64,000 bases of DNA from Gongronella butleri (GCA_025201375.1 JAIWZP010000019.1:463592-527591); one strand, 5' to 3'. Positions 1-11,655 are shown, counted from the stretch's first letter. Notes: generated from the sequence alone by a model not told the origin. Program-made: numbers and translations.

Positions 1-339
1 TTCTCTTTTTGCTTTTTTCATTTTATCTTTTTTTTAAACGATGAAAAGGTAGTAAGGTCTCAGGAGAACCAATTGGAAAGTGTTAAATATTTTCAATGGC
101 GCATGTTTTGACTATGCCTAAACACTGTTTCATCTCTGACCTTAAGTACAAAGAAAAAAAGAAAAAAAAAAAAAGAGCGCAAACCCCAAAAAAATCAAAG
201 CCACGCGGCGGATCTCCGCCGATCGACTTGTGGGCCACAAAGAGGTAATTTTGTACCCAGCGCAGCCAAGAGGTACGCCAAAAAGGTAGAACAGGAAAAA
301 AAGAAAAAGAAAAAAGAGGACACACATGTAATTTAATGA
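1..339. other. AT-rich spacer before first gene
   Basis: No gene is recognised here. The stretch is A/T-rich with homopolymer runs and lies immediately downstream of the stop of the minus-strand gene that ends at 340, so it should hold that gene's 3' UTR and polyadenylation region. Reading frames in it are short and low-complexity. Confidence 0.5.
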
Positions 340-1905
340 TCAATGGATATCGTGCACATCCTTTAGATGCTCGGGCGGCTGTGCCATGGAGCTGGTCGTG
401 TGTGGGAGGAGCAAAGAGTGCATGGTGGCTGTGTCGTCCTCGGTTTGATTATTGTGGGTGGGCGCGTGCGGAGAGAGCGGCTGATTGATGAGCATTGAGT
501 CATCGTGGTTGGTGCTGGCGGTCATGGGCGGTGGAGGGGTTGTCGGATGCTCTGACGGGGGCAAAGAAGAAGATGCGGCCGGAGAAGATGCAGATGCGGA
601 TGCGGATGTGGCCAAACCTGTGATTGTCATGAATGGGACGTCGGTAGGGGCCACACGTGGATGTGGGTGCGCATGCGCAAGTGCATAGTAAAAGAAGCTA
701 ACCAGCAGCTTTTTTCTGTACTTTGGTTTGCGGTCGATCCAGTCGCCGAATTGCGCAAGATCGCGGTGGTCTGGGTGTGTGATGGCTGAGGCCGACGTGG
801 GCGACGGCATAGATGGTGCTACTGGTGCTTGTGGTGGCGACGATGTTGGCGCATCCAGGTCCAATGAACCAGGCTTTGGCTCCAAAGACGACGCGGTCAG
901 CATGGGCATCATCTGGGTATGATTGAGCGGCGCAATGGACGCGGTGATAGCTGGAGATGTCGATGCTGCCGATGAAGATGAAGACGAGGCCGCGGCCGCC
1001 GCGGCCGCTTCCGCCTCGGCCACCGCAGCAGCTGCTGTTTTGAGCGCATTCAGCCGTGCCGCTTTTAACGCGTGCAATCGTTGTAATTCCTGGCTGATCG
1101 CCGCTAATTTGTCGTCGTCCACTGTCACCGTCAGCGAATCATCCTCGTGGCCCGTACCCTCGAGCCCCAGCGACGAATGGTCGATGCCCAAACTCTGATG
1201 ATCGAGCAAAGAAGATGTGTGTTGTGCCGATTTGAAGGGAAGCAGCTGATCTGGGTGGTGCGTCGTATAAACATCGTCCAATGCCGTCGACAATGGCTGC
1301 CACCAGTCATTGCGCTTGTCGTTCTCTCGATTCACCTCGAAATAATCTGCCTGCTTCATCAGACGCGTCGCAGCCGTATACCCAACCTGGATGATGTCCA
1401 TTTCCCTGATAAAAAAATAAAAAAAATAAAAAAACACGGGTCAAAACACGCGCTTTCCACACCACGACTCTTTTGATTGTCAGTGGCTGCCCATTGAAAC
1501 CCTCTGGATGGCTCACGGCTTATTGACAAACAAGTCGAGTCACCTAAAACATACTCTTGCACAACCGTCCAATCATAGGCCATGAGCAATTCTCTTGTTG
1601 TCCTGTCCAGGTGCGCCTTTGCAGCCTCTTGCGACGGGTCCTGCTCCAAAAGCCCTTTGGCCGTCTGATGTGCACGTCGAAGCAGCGTCCTCGTGTTTGT
1701 AAGCGCCTTGGCTCGGCTGTAATAGCGTTTTGACGCTTGCGCTGGCCCGCCTATGATAAAAAAAAGGGAAGAACACAAGCGTCAGCTTGGCGCGCACAAC
1801 CTCAGGATTCATTCACCCCCCTTATTTACCAAGATTCGGTCGTCCTTTGCCGCGCAAAGGGGTCTCGCCTTCCTTTTTCGTGGGTGCGGATGGTTCTTGC
1901 GGCAT
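340..1905 (-). CDS. Hypothetical low-complexity protein, 3 exons
   Basis: Not recognised. Three exons, 1905-1830, 1750-1555 and 1405-340, join in consistent phase to about 445 residues. The start is the ATG at 1905, encoding MPQEPSAP. The second intron has a canonical GTATGT donor and a CTGAC branch-like motif before TCAG. The first ~150 residues look helical and ordered (Lys/Arg/Leu-rich, with QADYFEVNREND and WWQPL segments). The rest is mostly disordered: an Ala/Ser tract near the middle, then Pro/Ser/Thr/His-rich sequence to the C-terminus. One charged ordered island (GDWIDRKPKYRKKLL) sits inside the disordered half. No signal peptide or membrane segment is seen. The composition would suit a nuclear or regulatory scaffold, but that is inference only. 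Confidence 0.6.
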
Positions 1906-4243
1906 ATTGCTGGCAAATAGAGGGGCGAGCGAGCACGGCAGCAGCAGAAAGAGACACAAAGAAAAAAAAATAAAAGAAACGACACGAAAACAGAAATAGC
2001 CGCTGACTTTTTTTTTTTGCGTTTTCCCCGCGACCCCCTTCTTTTTGCCCGCTGCACCCAACATTTTGCCCCAGGGCCAATTCGTCCAGAGTCCTTCCCT
2101 TTCATATGACATTGCTACATGTCAGAGAAATATAGAGTGTGATCAGTGCAATCGATGCCCTGGCATCCGTGTCAATCACCACTACACAGCTTTGCACGAC
2201 CCAGCCACGCTCCGCTCGCCGCCAGTTTCAACTTGCCTGATAAGGAAGGTAGCGCGTCTCGCTGTCACTTGTACGCGCGACTCGCCAAACACGCCTGTAA
2301 AACTGCCAGGCAACACAAACTCGGCAAATAAAATTTGTTTGCCGTCGTATTTCAAGTTTGTACAATGTTTCTTGAGTTTACGCCACCAAATTTACGGCAT
2401 AATACAGGTTTCTGAGTTCGGTACAGTAGTCGTAGCGCTTTGCGGGTTTAAACTTTTTTGTTGCAAATTTCGCGCTGAATGCGATGCAGTTATTTTTGAG
2501 CGGAGTCGATCAAGTTGATGACGAGATGAATAAGAAATATTACAAATCTGACGTTTTTATCATAGCATTGTTGAGTTCAAAAAATTGGGCGGGTTTTTCG
2601 TGAGCACTGGGCCATAGTTTGTGCCGTAGCGCGTTTTTCATTAGCGGGCAGTTAGGCTGTAAAAAAATTCTGGAGGCACAGCAAGTCCACAAATTCCGGA
2701 AATCGCGCGTTTTCGTGTTTTTTTTTTTTTTGCACGAAATGTGCACTTTTTTTTGTGTACAGTGTAGCGTGTTGTTGCAGCCATCAATGTGACGGCGCTC
2801 GTCAGAATATGTCCACTCTCCACAGTCCGAATGACGACTGGTCTCGCGGCATGTAACGCCATCAATGTTGAATAGATGCGCTTTAGCATTTTAACTTGCT
2901 TTTTGGGGATTTTTTGCCGGAGCTGTCGCGTCCCAAACTTGCTGCTGTTGATACTTTATGCGCTTCTGCCAGTCATATATTGCGCAAAAAAAGAAAGGAC
3001 ATTGGCAAGACGTAGACTTATTACACAGAGAACGCTTTATCGTCGGATCTGGGACATGTTGTTTTGCCTATTGCTCGCCAAAAAAAAAAAAAATAACAGT
3101 GTACACAGTCAATTGCTCCTTGGAAAGTGTCAAGTTCTCTCGTTTGAATGAGCCCACCGATGGAGCGCTGCGACACCTGAGTGGCGCGCAATCACAATTT
3201 TCGAAACTCACGAAAAATTTTCCAAGGGACGCAGTCGAGAGTTTGGAAATGGTGAAATTTAGATTCTCGGGTTGACCACATCCTTCAACCACTATGAAAA
3301 AAAAATAACTCATCAGTCATCACCGATAAAATGCAATGAAGCAATCCTCTACGTATGAGGTTTTGTTCTCGGCTCAAGGCCATCTCGACGAACATGGGTC
3401 GCAGCGCCCAGGAATTGCGATCGTTAGAAAGAACATGACTCGACACGTCTACATGTGCCGATGATCGGTAGAAATAGAGGGTCCAGCAGAGTGCACCCAT
3501 TCACCAAACCAGGCTAGATATGAGCCGCCTCCTCTTAACCCGTGAAAAACCGCGTCAAAAGTCGAGCTGCACGCGCCTGCCACTTATCAACACCATGCAC
3601 CTGGAGCATCTCTTGTTCTTCGACACGTCAGTGCAGCTCTACGGGCGCGTTTTATTTTTCTGTGGAATTGAAGGTTAAAGTAAAACCTAAAATCGCTCAT
3701 TGCTCGTGATTCGGCAGATGGATTGCCGTCTTTTTTTTTTTTTTTTTGCATTTCGCTGGTTTCCGAACGCGATTGTTTTTTCGTGCAAGTTTTGCGTAAT
3801 CCGGAAGGCCCGATCTTCAATATTGCATTGAAAGCCACGCGACACATATAACTTTGATTTGCTTGTGGTGTCTTCCAAATATTTCTCGCTACTGCAGGGT
3901 GCGTCGCATTCGTTTTCTAGCCGGCTGTTCCACGTCATAGTGCGTTTCGGGGTCCAGAACTGATTGTTGACGCTACAAGTGTCAATTTGTTGCCAACTCG
4001 GCATTTTATTCTGCAAAAAAATAGGCGGCAAATGAAGCTCCGACACTTGTTGCCATACGCAGCCATTTTGCCCCGTTTTCTATGGTCATTCTGACCCAAA
4101 TCATCATTAAAAGACTTCAAAATCCACCAAAAACGGGAAATGCCTGCTATTCATTGAATGCATCTTCCAAATAGTCTATTTTTTACACGAAAAAAATAAT
4201 GAAGAAGCATCGAGGAAAACCAATCGAACACATTTTTCGTAAA
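1906..4243. other. Gene-poor spacer with repeat copy 1
   Basis: No protein gene is supported. The first 200 bases are the upstream region of the gene starting at 1905. The remainder is AT-rich with long A and T runs and contains copy 1 of a dispersed repeat (about 3110-3920, listed separately). Open frames of 60-157 codons here lack family features and are not credible genes. Confidence 0.5.
3110..3920 (+). repeat. Dispersed repeat family, copy 1
   Basis: Three blocks occur in the same order as in the copies at 20.9 and 44.8 kb. Block A (about 3137-3300) has a CGTTTGAATGAGCCCA-type start, a GCGCGCAATCAC segment and TTTTCCAAGG. Block B (about 3540-3715) includes CACCTGG, a GGGCGCGTTTT segment and AAAACCTAAAATC. 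Block C (about 3750-3900) includes GTGCAAGTTT and a GATTTGCTTGTGG segment. Copies are highly diverged and no coding capacity is seen. The outer ends are not resolved, and the element class is unknown. Confidence 0.6.
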
Positions 4244-4327
4244 CCACCAATAGCTCAGTTGGTAGAGCGGGAGACTGTAGTGTACAACGTCATCTCTAGG
4301 TCACTTGTTCGAATCAGGTTTGGTGGA
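4244..4327 (+). tRNA. tRNA-Tyr (anticodon GTA) with 11-nt intron
   Basis: A full cloverleaf can be drawn. The acceptor stem is CCACCAA/TTGGTGG with discriminator A (4327). The D arm is GCTC...GAGC, the anticodon stem GGAGA/TCTCT with one G-U pair, the variable loop 5 nt, and the T arm ACTTG-TTCGAAT-CAGGT. The anticodon GTA is at 4277-4279. An 11-nt intron (4281-4291) follows position 37, the canonical nuclear tRNA intron site and usual for tRNA-Tyr. A T-run starting at about 4331 would serve as the Pol III terminator. The gene looks intact and functional. Confidence 0.95.
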
Positions 4328-4611
4328 TACATTTTTTGTTTTTTATTTGCTTGGAACACTTTTTGTTTTTTAAGCATCTCAGCGGCTTGCCAAAGGATGA
4401 ATTGAATGGATGTTTCGCATCAAGCGCATCCATCTATTCTTTTTCCTTTGCTATTTTTTAATTTATTGCCAGGTATCAGCCGTCAATGGATCCATGCCGA
4501 GCCACAGTGTGACAATTCGCGTGGTACGACGCGCAAGAACATTTTAATGGCGTAGAAAAGGGGATGATAAGGAGAAGAGAGGCACAAAAATGCATGCAAG
4601 GTATCTTAAAT

Positions 4612-5932
4612 TCAAGGTATAGAAAATTCACACTTTATCAAGGTGAGCAATTGGTTGCCAATGTAGTCAATAGAGGGCGGCGCCTGTGGAAACCCCGAGA
4701 AAAAGGAGGGTGAGTGGAGCGCCCACTTTACGATCACGTCAAATTTTATGATTTTACCTGTAAAACACTCGCGTTGGAGATCATTTCCTTTTTCCATCGC
4801 GTCAAAATATCAGTGATGTCCTGATCGGCGTGCGTGGCAGGGACAATCATGACCTGAAAGCACCAAGAGAAATTACAATAAGCACGATGCCCATTTCCCT
4901 CCAATAAACTTGTAAAATTACCAGACTGAGGTCGCTTTTCATCCCGATCTCGGTCAATGCAGACGGCCACAAGATGGCTTTAAAGGTGGTCAGGCCGAGG
5001 ATAGTCAAGCTGGGCGACTGGGTCGGTGGTGGTGGTATGTGTTCTTGAGGAATTGGCGCGACAAGGGGTGGATCGGACAACGAGGAGGTGAGCGGATGAT
5101 CGTCGAGTGGCATCGACGAGGTGACGGGGCTCCATGGTCCCTGAATCAGTGTTTCGTCCTCATCGTCGTCATGGCTGATGGATAACTGGCGATTGTGGTG
5201 ATTTCTGCGGTCGTGGTGGCCTGAATGGTGCGTATTGCGGTCGTCGCGGTCGTCGTCGATCAGCAGATCGGTTCCGAGGCGCTTGTGCAAGTCGTCCGAG
5301 GCAAAGGATGAAAAAGTGGATGTGGTAGAAGCCGAGGAGCAGGAGGATGAGCGCGTGGTGTGGCCCGGCAGGTCATCGACGACCTGGACGAGCGATTCGA
5401 GGATGCCGGCAAGCAGCGACGCCTTATCGAGAGCAAATTGTTGCGGGTGGACGAACGGGATGATTTCTGTTTCGTCGGCTCTCTCGTTTGCAAGAGCGTC
5501 GCTCGAAAATAGATAAAATGATGGCAATGGATACCCATTGTCATCCTGTTGCTGGCCACCGTCGCTCCCACCGCTCGTCGTGGTCGTGGTCGTCGCGGTC
5601 GTCGTGGCTGTGGTCGTTGTTGTCGTCGTTGACGGTGTCGTTGTCGCGGCAACACTGCTCGTGCGTGCACTAGCCGTCTCGCTGCCGCTAATTGGTGCTT
5701 CCGACGGCGGTGCCGGTGCCGGGGCAGCTGAAACAGCTGAAACAGCCCCAGGATACTGTGTGGACGATGAGACAAAGGGGCGCAGACTGGCCGACGCTTG
5801 GCCAGAAGGAGCAAAAAACTTGCCCGTGGTCGTGCGCGCCGTCGACTGCGTCTTGGTCGACGACGACGGTGTCAAAAAGGACGGAAACGAGCTCAGAGCA
5901 GACCAGGAGTTCGACTTTTTGTGGTTGCCCAT
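4612..5932 (-). CDS. Hypothetical Ser/Thr-rich protein, 3 exons
   Basis: Not recognised. Exons 5932-4922, 4853-4758 and 4683-4612 join in phase 0 at both junctions to about 392 residues. The N-terminal half is disordered and Ser/Thr/Ala-rich, with a nearly pure Thr tract around residues 103-120. A middle block (PLPSFYLFSSDAL and following) looks ordered, then comes an acidic/His-rich stretch (DDDRDDRNTHHSGHHD). The last ~90 residues are compact and non-repetitive (SLTILGLTTFKAILWP, TDILTRWKKEM, IDYIGNQLLTL) and are the best candidate for a conserved domain. No signal peptide. The Met-Gly-Asn-His start could be an N-myristoylation site (Gly2), though this is speculative. It is divergent from the exporter at 6443. 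Confidence 0.65.
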
Positions 5933-6442
5933 CGCATAGCCAGAGGAAAAATGAGGGAAAAAAAAAGAAAAAAAAAGAGCAAGTGACGAAACAGGACCCC
6001 CTCTCCTTCATTTTAACGCCCGCATATCGGATATTGTTTTGCCACTGTTGGACGTGTGTTTTCACCCCGTGATCCTTGCTTCCAGCTATCATATATTGAC
6101 ATTTGGGCCGATCGGTGGGAGGGCCGTGCATGCTTTATTGTTCCTTCATGACACCTGGCAATGGCAGCTGGTCGTCGTAATCAATCGCAAAATGTCAGAG
6201 AAATGTTTTTTTCGTTTTAGTTTTTTTTTTTTTTTTTTTTTTTTTGTCGCTCAATTGTGCCAAAAAAACGACTTGCGCAGCCAAACACAAGCCGTGAAAA
6301 GAGGTGACGACACTGAGCGGAGCATTACGCCATACCTATAAAGCCCTTTCACACGGCCGTGCGCACTCGCATTTTTTTCTTCTTTTTTTAACTTCTTTTT
6401 TTTTTTAATTTGTCGTCACTTCGATTTTTTTTTTTTTTCGCA
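5933..6442. other. Divergent intergenic promoter region
   Basis: A 510-bp spacer between the minus-strand hypothetical gene (start 5932) and the plus-strand exporter (start 6443). It contains a T-run of more than 20 near 6222-6245 and further T tracts directly before the exporter's ATG, as seen before several genes in this window. A TATA-like CTATAAAG lies at 6336. No gene is seen. Confidence 0.5.
6336..6343 (+). promoter_or_regulatory. TATA-like box of exporter gene
   Basis: CTATAAAG about 107 bp upstream of the ATG at 6443. The spacing matches the TATA elements before the Kre9-like genes in this window (about 100-108 bp). Function is inferred from sequence and position only. Confidence 0.5.
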
Positions 6443-7705
6443 ATGGCTGCGGCGATGACGTTCAAGGACAAGATTCGCCACTTTACGCCGAGTTGGTTCT
6501 CGATTTCTCAGAGCACGGGGATCCTCTCGGTTCTACTTGCCGTGTGTCCATACCAATTTGAGGGCCTGCAGGTGATTGCCACCGTCTTTTTCTTCATCAA
6601 CGTGCTTCTTTTTACCTTTTGCATGGTCATGACATTGCTGCGATACACCTTGTTCCCGCACATCCTGTCATTGATGCTGAATCATTCCGCACAAAGCCTG
6701 TTTCTCGGCACCATCCCAATGGCATTCACAACACTCACCAATTTTGTCATTGTGGTCGTCATACCCTTTTTCGCGCCGCAAGACTGGCCCATCACGCTCG
6801 CGTTTGTCATGTATTGGATCGAGGTCGTGCTGACTGTATTGAGTGTCGTTGTCGTCCCCTATTACATCATCATCCATCACAATCACCAGCTCGACAAGAT
6901 GAATGGGACGTGGCTGTTGCCCATTGTCCCTGCCGTCGTCACGGCTGCCAGTGGCGGGCTTCTCGCCACGCACTTGACAAACCCTGACCACGCGAAAATT
7001 ATTATCCTGCTTTCATTTTTCCTGCTGGGCATTGGCATCCTATTGGCTCTTTCGATCATTGTCATCTACTTTCATCGCCTCGTCGTACACAAGGTAAAAT
7101 AAGGAAAAAAAAAAAAAAAAAAAAAGAAAAACCAAGAACAAAAAAAAAAAAAAAATGGCCCCATTTTTGGCTGTGTCTCACATTTGTTTGTGATCCAGCT
7201 GCCAAGCAACCAGGTCATCATTTCCGCCTTTTTGCCGCTGGGTCCACTTGGCCAGGGAGCTTATGGGTTCTTGATGCTGGGCACAGCATCGCAGCAATGG
7301 TTCGATGTTAAGACGTCGTCGGCGGCTGTGGCGGACAATGTGATTCCGCTCCTCGGATCGATGATCCATGCATGCTGCATTGTGTGGGCCATGCTGCTAT
7401 GGGGCTATGGCCTGTGGTTCCTCATTGTCGCCGTGTTCTCGGTGATTGCCACTTATAAACAAGCCAAGGAGATCCCCTTCAACATGGGCTGGTGGGGCCT
7501 GATCTTCCCCTTTGGCGTCTTCACCTCCGCCACCATTGCCCTCGGCACCATCTGGCAATCCATCTTTTTTAATATCCTTGCCACCGTCTTTATTGTCATT
7601 CTCGTCATCTTGTGGTTCATAGTCGCAACTTTTACCGTGCACGGCGCATTCAGCGGCAAAATGTTCTTTGCACCTTGTCTCACCCCTGTCACCAACCCTC
7701 CTTGA
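6443..7705 (+). CDS. SSU1/TDT-family sulfite or dicarboxylate exporter
   Basis: Polytopic plasma-membrane transporter of the tellurite-resistance/dicarboxylate (TDT) family, which includes yeast Ssu1 (sulfite efflux) and Mae1 (malate). Exons 6443-7093 and 7199-7705 join in phase 0 to about 385 residues, normal for the family. Family signatures seen are the N-terminal IRHFTPSWFSI, the QSLFLGTIPM segment after TM2/3, LLPIVPAVVTAASGG mid-protein, and PLGPLGQGAYGFL near residue 230. About ten hydrophobic segments are visible. The start is the ATG at 6443, the first in frame after a T-run, giving MAAAMTFKDK. The PLGP-GQG motif makes Ssu1-like sulfite efflux more likely than malate transport, but substrate cannot be fixed from sequence alone. 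Confidence 0.88.
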
Positions 7706-8011
7706 ATCTTCCAATAGCTCTCATCCGCCCTCAATGGCTCACAAAATTCACTTGTACACTTTTAAATATCATAAAATAGAATTCATATCATCGCAATTGA
7801 GCCAAATTTAGCCGCATTCACCGCGTATACTTGGGGTGCCACGCGACTACGGGGCGGACAATGAAAAAAAAAACATTGACCCTGGTTTTCCCATGCTTAA
7901 ACGCGACATTGTCCATGATTTTCGTGCACAGTTGACTAAAAGAAATTGACAGAAAGAAATTAAAACGCAAAAACAGCAAAACATTATCAAAAAAAAAGCA
8001 AAAATGAAGGT
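7706..8011. other. Spacer, no gene seen
   Basis: A/T-rich 3' flank of the exporter gene (AATATCATAAAATAGAAT may act in 3' end formation) running into the degenerate 5S rRNA at 8012. No coding sequence is supported. Confidence 0.4.
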
Positions 8012-8127
8012 ATTACAGCACCAGGTATTCCCGCATGATCTCTCACTGCAGTACTAACCTAGCCGTATTGTGGATCGCTGCAGAGATCGGACGGGATCTG
8101 GCGCTTTCACAATCGTATGGCCGTAAC
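8012..8127 (-). pseudogene. Degenerate 5S rRNA gene
   Basis: Read on the minus strand this 116-nt stretch matches fungal 5S rRNA from end to end: start GTTACGGCCATAC, then GATCCCGTCCGATCTCTGCAG, then GGTTAGTACTGCAGTG, ATGCGGGAATACCTGG and terminal GCTGTAAT. Two conserved places are damaged. The invariant AGTTAAGC of the box A/internal promoter region is replaced by AGCGATCC and is about one base short. GTGGGTGACCA in the 3' half reads GTGAGAGATCA. T-runs follow about 15 bases downstream. The changes fall in elements needed for TFIIIA binding and loop structure, so a pseudogene or 5S-derived repeat is more likely than a working gene. Confidence 0.78.
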
Positions 8128-8584
8128 ATGAAAAATTATGAAATCGCATCTTTTTGTACCAATTAGACCATTTTTTAAACGGCCAATTCAGCCTTTAAAC
8201 ACATCGCAAAGTCTAGGAATGCATTAGAATAAGTTTCAAGGGGTTTAAAGAGGTATTTGGAAAGACAATGGCGCAAAAACGGTGATGTGCAATGGCGGCG
8301 CGCTTTTGTTGAAACCCCGACTCGTGTCTTCATATCTTCCATAAAGTCTCGACAATGCCTTGCTGTCAGCTGGAATTGGCTCTATTAGAAAGGGAGAAGT
8401 GGCAGCTTTTTATTTGATTTTTCAGAAATGAGTCAATACGCGGTACAAATCGAGAATCAGTCTCTTGTTTTCATAGGCTTTTCTGTTGGGTCAGATAATA
8501 TGGTCTAGCTACTGTAGCAGCTTGCCACGTTTAATTGAGAGAGAGAGAAAAAGGGTAATAATAATAAAAGGAGAGGAAGGGGGA
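8128..8584. other. Spacer, no gene seen
   Basis: AT-rich sequence between the 5S-like copy and the 3' end of the ceramidase gene. It contains short GAGAGA and AATAATAATA tracts near 8535-8570, and no coding sequence is supported. Confidence 0.4.
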
Positions 8585-11500
8585 TTATTTCACAACAAAA
8601 GGATTGGAATAGCCTTGATGCGGTGTCTTGTCCTTGTTGGCAATGCGGTGATTATGGCCAAAGTACCCAAGGCGATAAGTGCCAGCTGAAAAGCGCAGAA
8701 GTAAAAGGTGAGAACACGCCATTTTTTTTCGTTTTTTTCGTTTTTTTTTTTTGTCATTGTTTCATACGTTTGACATCCTTGCCAATGATCCACTCGACTG
8801 TGACCTTGGACATGCCAAGGACGCTGGACGTGGAGATCCAGTGGAAGCGTGTGTCATAGTCGTCGTCCGTGCGGATGACGGTCCACGTTGCATTTTGACC
8901 GCCATTTGACTTTTCGAGCATTTCGACCGTCAGGTACGTCTTGTCGAGCATCAGCATGACATCATTGCGCGGATTGCCCGCGACAAAGGTGGCAGTCGCC
9001 GAATCGCCCTGCGTGTAGCTGGCTCTGGCATTGGTCAGAACGTCGCCAAACTTGTGGAACAAAATCGGATTGTCTGGCAGGTAGGGGCCTTGCAGATTGA
9101 AAGCTTTGCCAGTGTAATCGGGCAAGGCAACGCTCTCGACATCTTTGCCCGTCGCCATCGCGTCCACAAGCTCCATAAACGTCGCAATGTACGCCTCAAG
9201 CGTGTGCGGGCCATAGGGCGTCTAATAAAAGAATAGACACGTGAGCCAATGCATTCTATCCGACAGGCATGGGCAATGAACTTACACTGGCACCTTCATA
9301 GCGCTGCTCTTGATATTCCTCGTACGTGGCACAGTACGACTAGTTGGCAAAAGCAAAAAAATCAGAAAAAGCCAAAATTGAGAATTTGAACGCGTCAAAA
9401 CACGAATCAATAAAAGATGCGGCTCTTGGGAAATCAACTTTACGGCATAGCCATTGGCAGGGCCAGAGTAGATGATGTCTTGGACATGGACGCCATGCGA
9501 GGCCAAGCGTGCACGGATGGCATTGCGCAAACGTCGACCACTCATGGTCGTCAGTTCTGAAGGCGTCGAAGCAATAAACGTGTTGCCAATGCGCAACAGC
9601 TGCACCTCGAGGACCTCGGGCTGCCAGGGGTATGGGATGCTGATCTCACCGGTATCAAGCAAAATCGGCTTGGGCGCCTGGCATGCCTTTTGTTCTTTAC
9701 TAGGCGCGCGCAAAATGCTTGAAATCAAACCCCAAAAAGGCGTGCCCTTGGTCATGTTCCTGTAAAAATAGTGACACAACGGTCAGTGACGTATCAAAAA
9801 CAGAAAAAATGGCCATTGCCGCGAGTTTTTTTCACGCTTACTGATAGAATCCTGGCAGATCCGTCACACCGTCGGTGGTGCCGGCAGCTAGGATGGGCCG
9901 ACAGTGGGGTTGCAAAAAATTAGAGTTCAGCGCATTTAATATCTGCGTAACGCGGCCAAAATTCACCATTTTCACTCGTTTTTTCCCCACAACCAACACA
10001 TGCACGTGTGATCCGCCATCCGCGTCTTACCAAATGCATAGCCCATGGCGGGTTCACACAATTGCTTTGTGCCATTCAACACCATGTCCGTGATTTTAAA
10101 GAATTTGTGACGATAGTCAATGGACCCTTGGAGACTCTGGCCACGCGCGTGGTACAATTCCAATGCCTTGTCAGCCTGTTGCTGGCCAATGATGCGGTTG
10201 GATTCCAAATCGCTAACGAGCCAGCCAGGACCGCTGTGTGCAAAATCACAAAAAGGCATTAAAAACGCTTATTTCGCCAAAAAAGGGCAAAAACGCATCA
10301 ACGTTGGGGAGTGTGCGCGCACAAGTAGTGTGTCTTACCGAGCTGTGCATTGCGCGACGGGGCATGCTTCATCTTTTTGACCAGAGCAACGCACATTAGT
10401 GTTGCCACAAAAGGCGCCCAGCGTGTTTGGGCTTGAATCGCCCTCATTGGACTGCGCAAACGCCGCGACAAAGGCACCTTTGCCTGCCAGCTTGTGCGGG
10501 TTCATCTTGCGCTCCGTCGTATACGCCGCATAACCCTTGTTGTCGCCATTGACCAAGCGATTCGTATTGTTCACCGACGTGCCATGCACAGCAAACCTTC
10601 AATAAAAAAAAAGCGCGCCACACGCGCTCTCGTTGGTCAGCGGGGAACACGCTCATTCCCGCTCATCCCCCCTCTTTTTTTCCTTTTCCCCCTTTTTGGG
10701 TGTTTTTTTTTTTGCTCCATACCATGCGACAAGGCCGAGATCATGGCCCTGTTTATCGCGGAAACCAAGAACAGTCATGTTTTTGTCGACATCATACTTG
10801 TATTGCGCACGTTCCTCGGGAGGATTGAGCAGGTAGCTGCCAGGGGACCGATTGGCATTACTGTTGAGCAGCTCACCCACGTTGATGTGGACGCTCCCCT
10901 CTTGCAGATTGTCGTGCGCACGCACAATCGCATTGACGATGCCCTGCACCATGGGTTGGACGGTCTCTTCAATCCAACCAAGCACCGACAGCTCATACAG
11001 GGCTGCAAATACAGGGAAAAAAAAAAAAGAATGAGCGCGTGCCGTCGTGTGTTTCATCAAGGTGACACCGAGCCCATTGTTTGTGATTACGCACTATGTT
11101 GCAGGAACCCGCCCATGCTGGAGTGCGAATGCGTGGAGCTGAGCATGACGTTCCCCTCATTGTACATATCATTGTCGTAAAGCGATTGGAGCTCTTGGAT
11201 GACACGCTTCTTGACGATATCGCCCATGGATTGCGAATCCGTGTTGACAAAGACAACGCGTCGATTGTGGTCATCGACAACAACATAGGCGCGCGCATAA
11301 ATGCGCTGCAGGATGCCCTGGCCCGTCTGTCCAGTCTTTGCGTAGCTTTTTGTCGGCGAAAAAAAAAGAAAAAAGAACGTCAGCTGGTCCTGTCACTCGA
11401 AATCGACGTGCGAATCATCCACGGCGGGTCCCTCTTGTCAGGCGAGCATGTGCATACCCCATGAACATCACTTGCACGCTGGGACCCGTAATATCACCAA

Positions 11501-11655
11501 TGCTAAGAAAAAAACGAAAAAAAAATGCAAAACGTCAGCGCTCCTGATTTCCCAGGCTACAATGGTGTATACCCGACGCCCACTTTGTATGCAGAAACCC
11601 ATGGCAAGACCAGGGCAACCATCCAAATCCAGCGTAGCCAAGAAGTGTGCATCAT
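8585..11655 (-). CDS. Neutral ceramidase, secreted, multi-exon
   Basis: Hydrolyses ceramide to sphingosine and fatty acid; probably secreted or on the cell surface. The ATG at 11655 starts a signal peptide (MMHTSWLRWIWMVALVLPW). Family features in order: GDITGPSVQVMFMGYA at the mature N-terminus; GILQRIYARAYVV; zinc-site STHSHSG; HGTSVNNTNRLV; catalytic-serine motif NEGDSSPNTLGAFC (GDxSPN); QLLRIGNTFIASTPSELTTMSGRRLR; IIYSGPANGYA; and the C-terminal beta-domain (LFHKFGDVLTNAR, SNGGQNATW). Many introns split it. The penultimate exon must end at 8768, not at the in-frame stop at 8754: splicing to 8685-8585 adds the family's PGTYRLGYFG...NPFVV tail in correct phase. It lies downstream of, and on the same strand as, a copper transporter. 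Confidence 0.93.

Noticed and set aside
2045..2518. 157-codon plus-strand open frame
   Set aside because: No recognisable domain, composition like the surrounding spacer, and no intron/exon support; chance openness is likely.
8754..8768. In-frame stop as the end of the ceramidase
   Set aside because: The conserved C-terminal beta-strands would be missing, whereas a GTATGA/TTTTCAG intron restores them in phase.
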